Below are positions 6,295 through 6,913 of a stretch of 6,913 nt of DNA, piece by piece (positions within the stretch are counted from its first letter, which is position 1; each line of letters begins with the position of its first letter). The notes under the pieces are model-generated. The model did not search any database. It saw only the letters and a program-made list of their open reading frames with translations, and was not told the origin of the DNA. The DNA lies in contig CAZDXQ010000088.1 in NCBI GenBank assembly GCA_964509545.1, positions 1-6,913 on the forward strand, given 5' to 3'. This stretch comes from JADJWR01 sp964509545 (GTDB lineage: Bacteria > Pseudomonadota > Gammaproteobacteria > Burkholderiales > Burkholderiaceae_F). Made by a program: the position numbers and the translations under genes.

Positions 6295-6751
6295 AGCCCA
6301 GCGCTCTCGCGGCGTCCTTGATCGCGGCGCGGATCCGTGCGTAGGTGCCGCAGCGGCAGATGATTCCCGTCATCGCCTCGTCGATGTCGCGATCGGAGGG
6401 ATTCTTCTTGTCCTTCAGCAGCGCAGTGGCCGCCATGACCTGCCCCGACTGGCAGTAGCCGCACTGCACGACGTCGTTGCGGACCCAGGCGTCCTGTACC
6501 GCGCGGCCGATGCGGTCGGCCTCGATCGCCTCGATGGTCGTGATCCTCGCGCCGGCCACCGCGGAAATCGGCGTGATGCAGGCGCGCCGCGGTTGGCCGT
6601 CGACGTGAACGGTGCAGGCGCCACAGGCGGCGATGCCGCAGCCGAACTTGGTACCGGTCAGGCCGAGGTTGTCGCGCAGCGCCCAGAGCAGCGGCGTCGA
6701 CGGATCCGCGTCGACGTTTGCCGCGCGCCCGTTGATGGTCAATTCGATCAT
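6293..6751 (-). CDS. iorA: [2Fe-2S]-binding small subunit, isoquinoline 1-oxidoreductase alpha-like
   Basis: This 152-residue subunit has two [2Fe-2S] clusters. The N-terminal plant-ferredoxin-type cluster uses C38, C43, C46 (C-G-x3-C-G-x-C) and C58. The C-terminal helical domain binds the second through C97-x2-C100 and C132-x-C134. All eight ligands are present. It carries electrons from the molybdenum site of the large subunit to an external acceptor. The length equals that I recall for the Brevundimonas diminuta IorA (152). I chose ATG 6751 because GAGGAAG stands 8 nt upstream; the 30-base-longer frame would start with TTG and add a polar stretch that the family lacks. There is no signal peptide of its own, so it probably reaches the periplasm by hitchhiking with the Tat-tagged large subunit. 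It is the first gene of the cluster on this strand. Confidence 0.9.
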   Translation of the reverse strand: MIELTINGRAANVDADPSTPLLWALRDNLGLTGTKFGCGIAACGACTVHVDGQPRRACITPISAVAGARITTIEAIEADRIGRAVQDAWVRNDVVQCGYCQSGQVMAATALLKDKKNPSDRDIDEAMTGIICRCGTYARIRAAIKDAARALG

Positions 6752-6759
6752 TGTCGTGT

Positions 6760-6766
6760 CTTCCTC
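6760..6766 (-). promoter_or_regulatory. Ribosome binding site of iorA
   Basis: GAGGAAG with an 8-nt spacer to the ATG at 6751 decides the start against the upstream TTG at 6781. Confidence 0.75.
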
Positions 6767-6913
6767 GCGCCGTTCGGACAAGTGATGAATCGCATAGGTT
6801 CCGGCGCAAATTGCGAGCGCGCAGGCTACTCGATGCGTCCGCCGGCCCTTGGGCGGGTCGCTAGTGTAGTGTCTCGCAAATGACTATTCCTAAAGAGCCG
6901 CCGGTGTCATACT
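6767..6913. promoter_or_regulatory. Upstream region of the iorAB cluster, probable promoter/operator zone
   Basis: This is the only upstream non-coding stretch where a promoter for the minus-strand cluster would be expected. I could not find a convincing -35/-10 pair. It holds an 11-bp inverted repeat, CGCAA-A-TTGCG (6805-6815), and a second CGCAAAT at 6875-6881, either of which could be a regulator site. The assignment rests mainly on position. Confidence 0.35.
6880..6913 (+). CDS. Possible start of a divergent gene, cut by the window edge
   Basis: An ATG at 6880 opens a plus-strand frame of 11 codons (M-T-I-P-K-E-P-P-V-S-Y) running off the window. No clear Shine-Dalgarno sequence precedes it. 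Divergent placement opposite the hydroxylase cluster would suit a regulator or an unrelated gene. Too little sequence is present to identify it, and it could be chance. Confidence 0.2.
   Translation, partial: MTIPKEPPVSY

Noticed and set aside
5180..6883. Plus-strand open frame of 567 codons opposite iorA/iorB
   Set aside because: It is the antisense shadow of two well-supported genes in GC-rich DNA. It is Arg/Asp/Ala-rich, without recognisable domains, and crosses the iorA-iorB boundary.

Overview
The window is GC-rich DNA. All of its confidently called genes lie on the minus strand, packed with gaps of 12 to 67 bp. Base composition, codon use and gene types (a Tat-exported molybdenum hydroxylase, a MocA-type cofactor enzyme, an APC permease) suggest a proteobacterium. 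A betaproteobacterium of the Burkholderiales type is my best guess, but no marker gene fixes this.

In transcription order (right to left) the layout is as follows. A 162-bp upstream region is followed by iorA-like (6293-6751), the [2Fe-2S] subunit, and iorB-like (4031-6280), the molybdopterin-cytosine-dinucleotide catalytic subunit with a Tat signal. Next come a SAM-dependent methyltransferase with a Sec-type signal peptide (MTase-2, 3112-3969), a strong intrinsic terminator (3064-3092), a 12-TM APC amino acid/amine permease (1680-3044), a second methyltransferase paralogue (MTase-1, 709-1626), and a MocA-like molybdenum cofactor cytidylyltransferase (53-652).

The two ends of the cluster fit together. 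MocA-type enzymes make the cytosine-dinucleotide form of the molybdenum cofactor that IorAB-type hydroxylases use. The middle is unusual: two copies of a predicted exported methyltransferase, resembling the FAM173/ATPSCKMT-type fold in its motifs, bracket a permease. I do not recognise this arrangement as a described system.

Three points stand out. (1) The two methyltransferase genes are identical over 421 bp, synonymous sites included, covering codons 6 to 145. They then diverge abruptly, which is the pattern left by recent gene conversion (or by an assembly error). (2) The hydroxylase large subunit reads G-V-G-K-P-G where the xanthine-oxidase family has its catalytic glutamate (G-V-G-E). 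A single G-to-A transition accounts for this, and the enzyme may be inactive. (3) The terminator hairpin sits about 20 bp in front of the permease start, so expression of the permease must contend with it.
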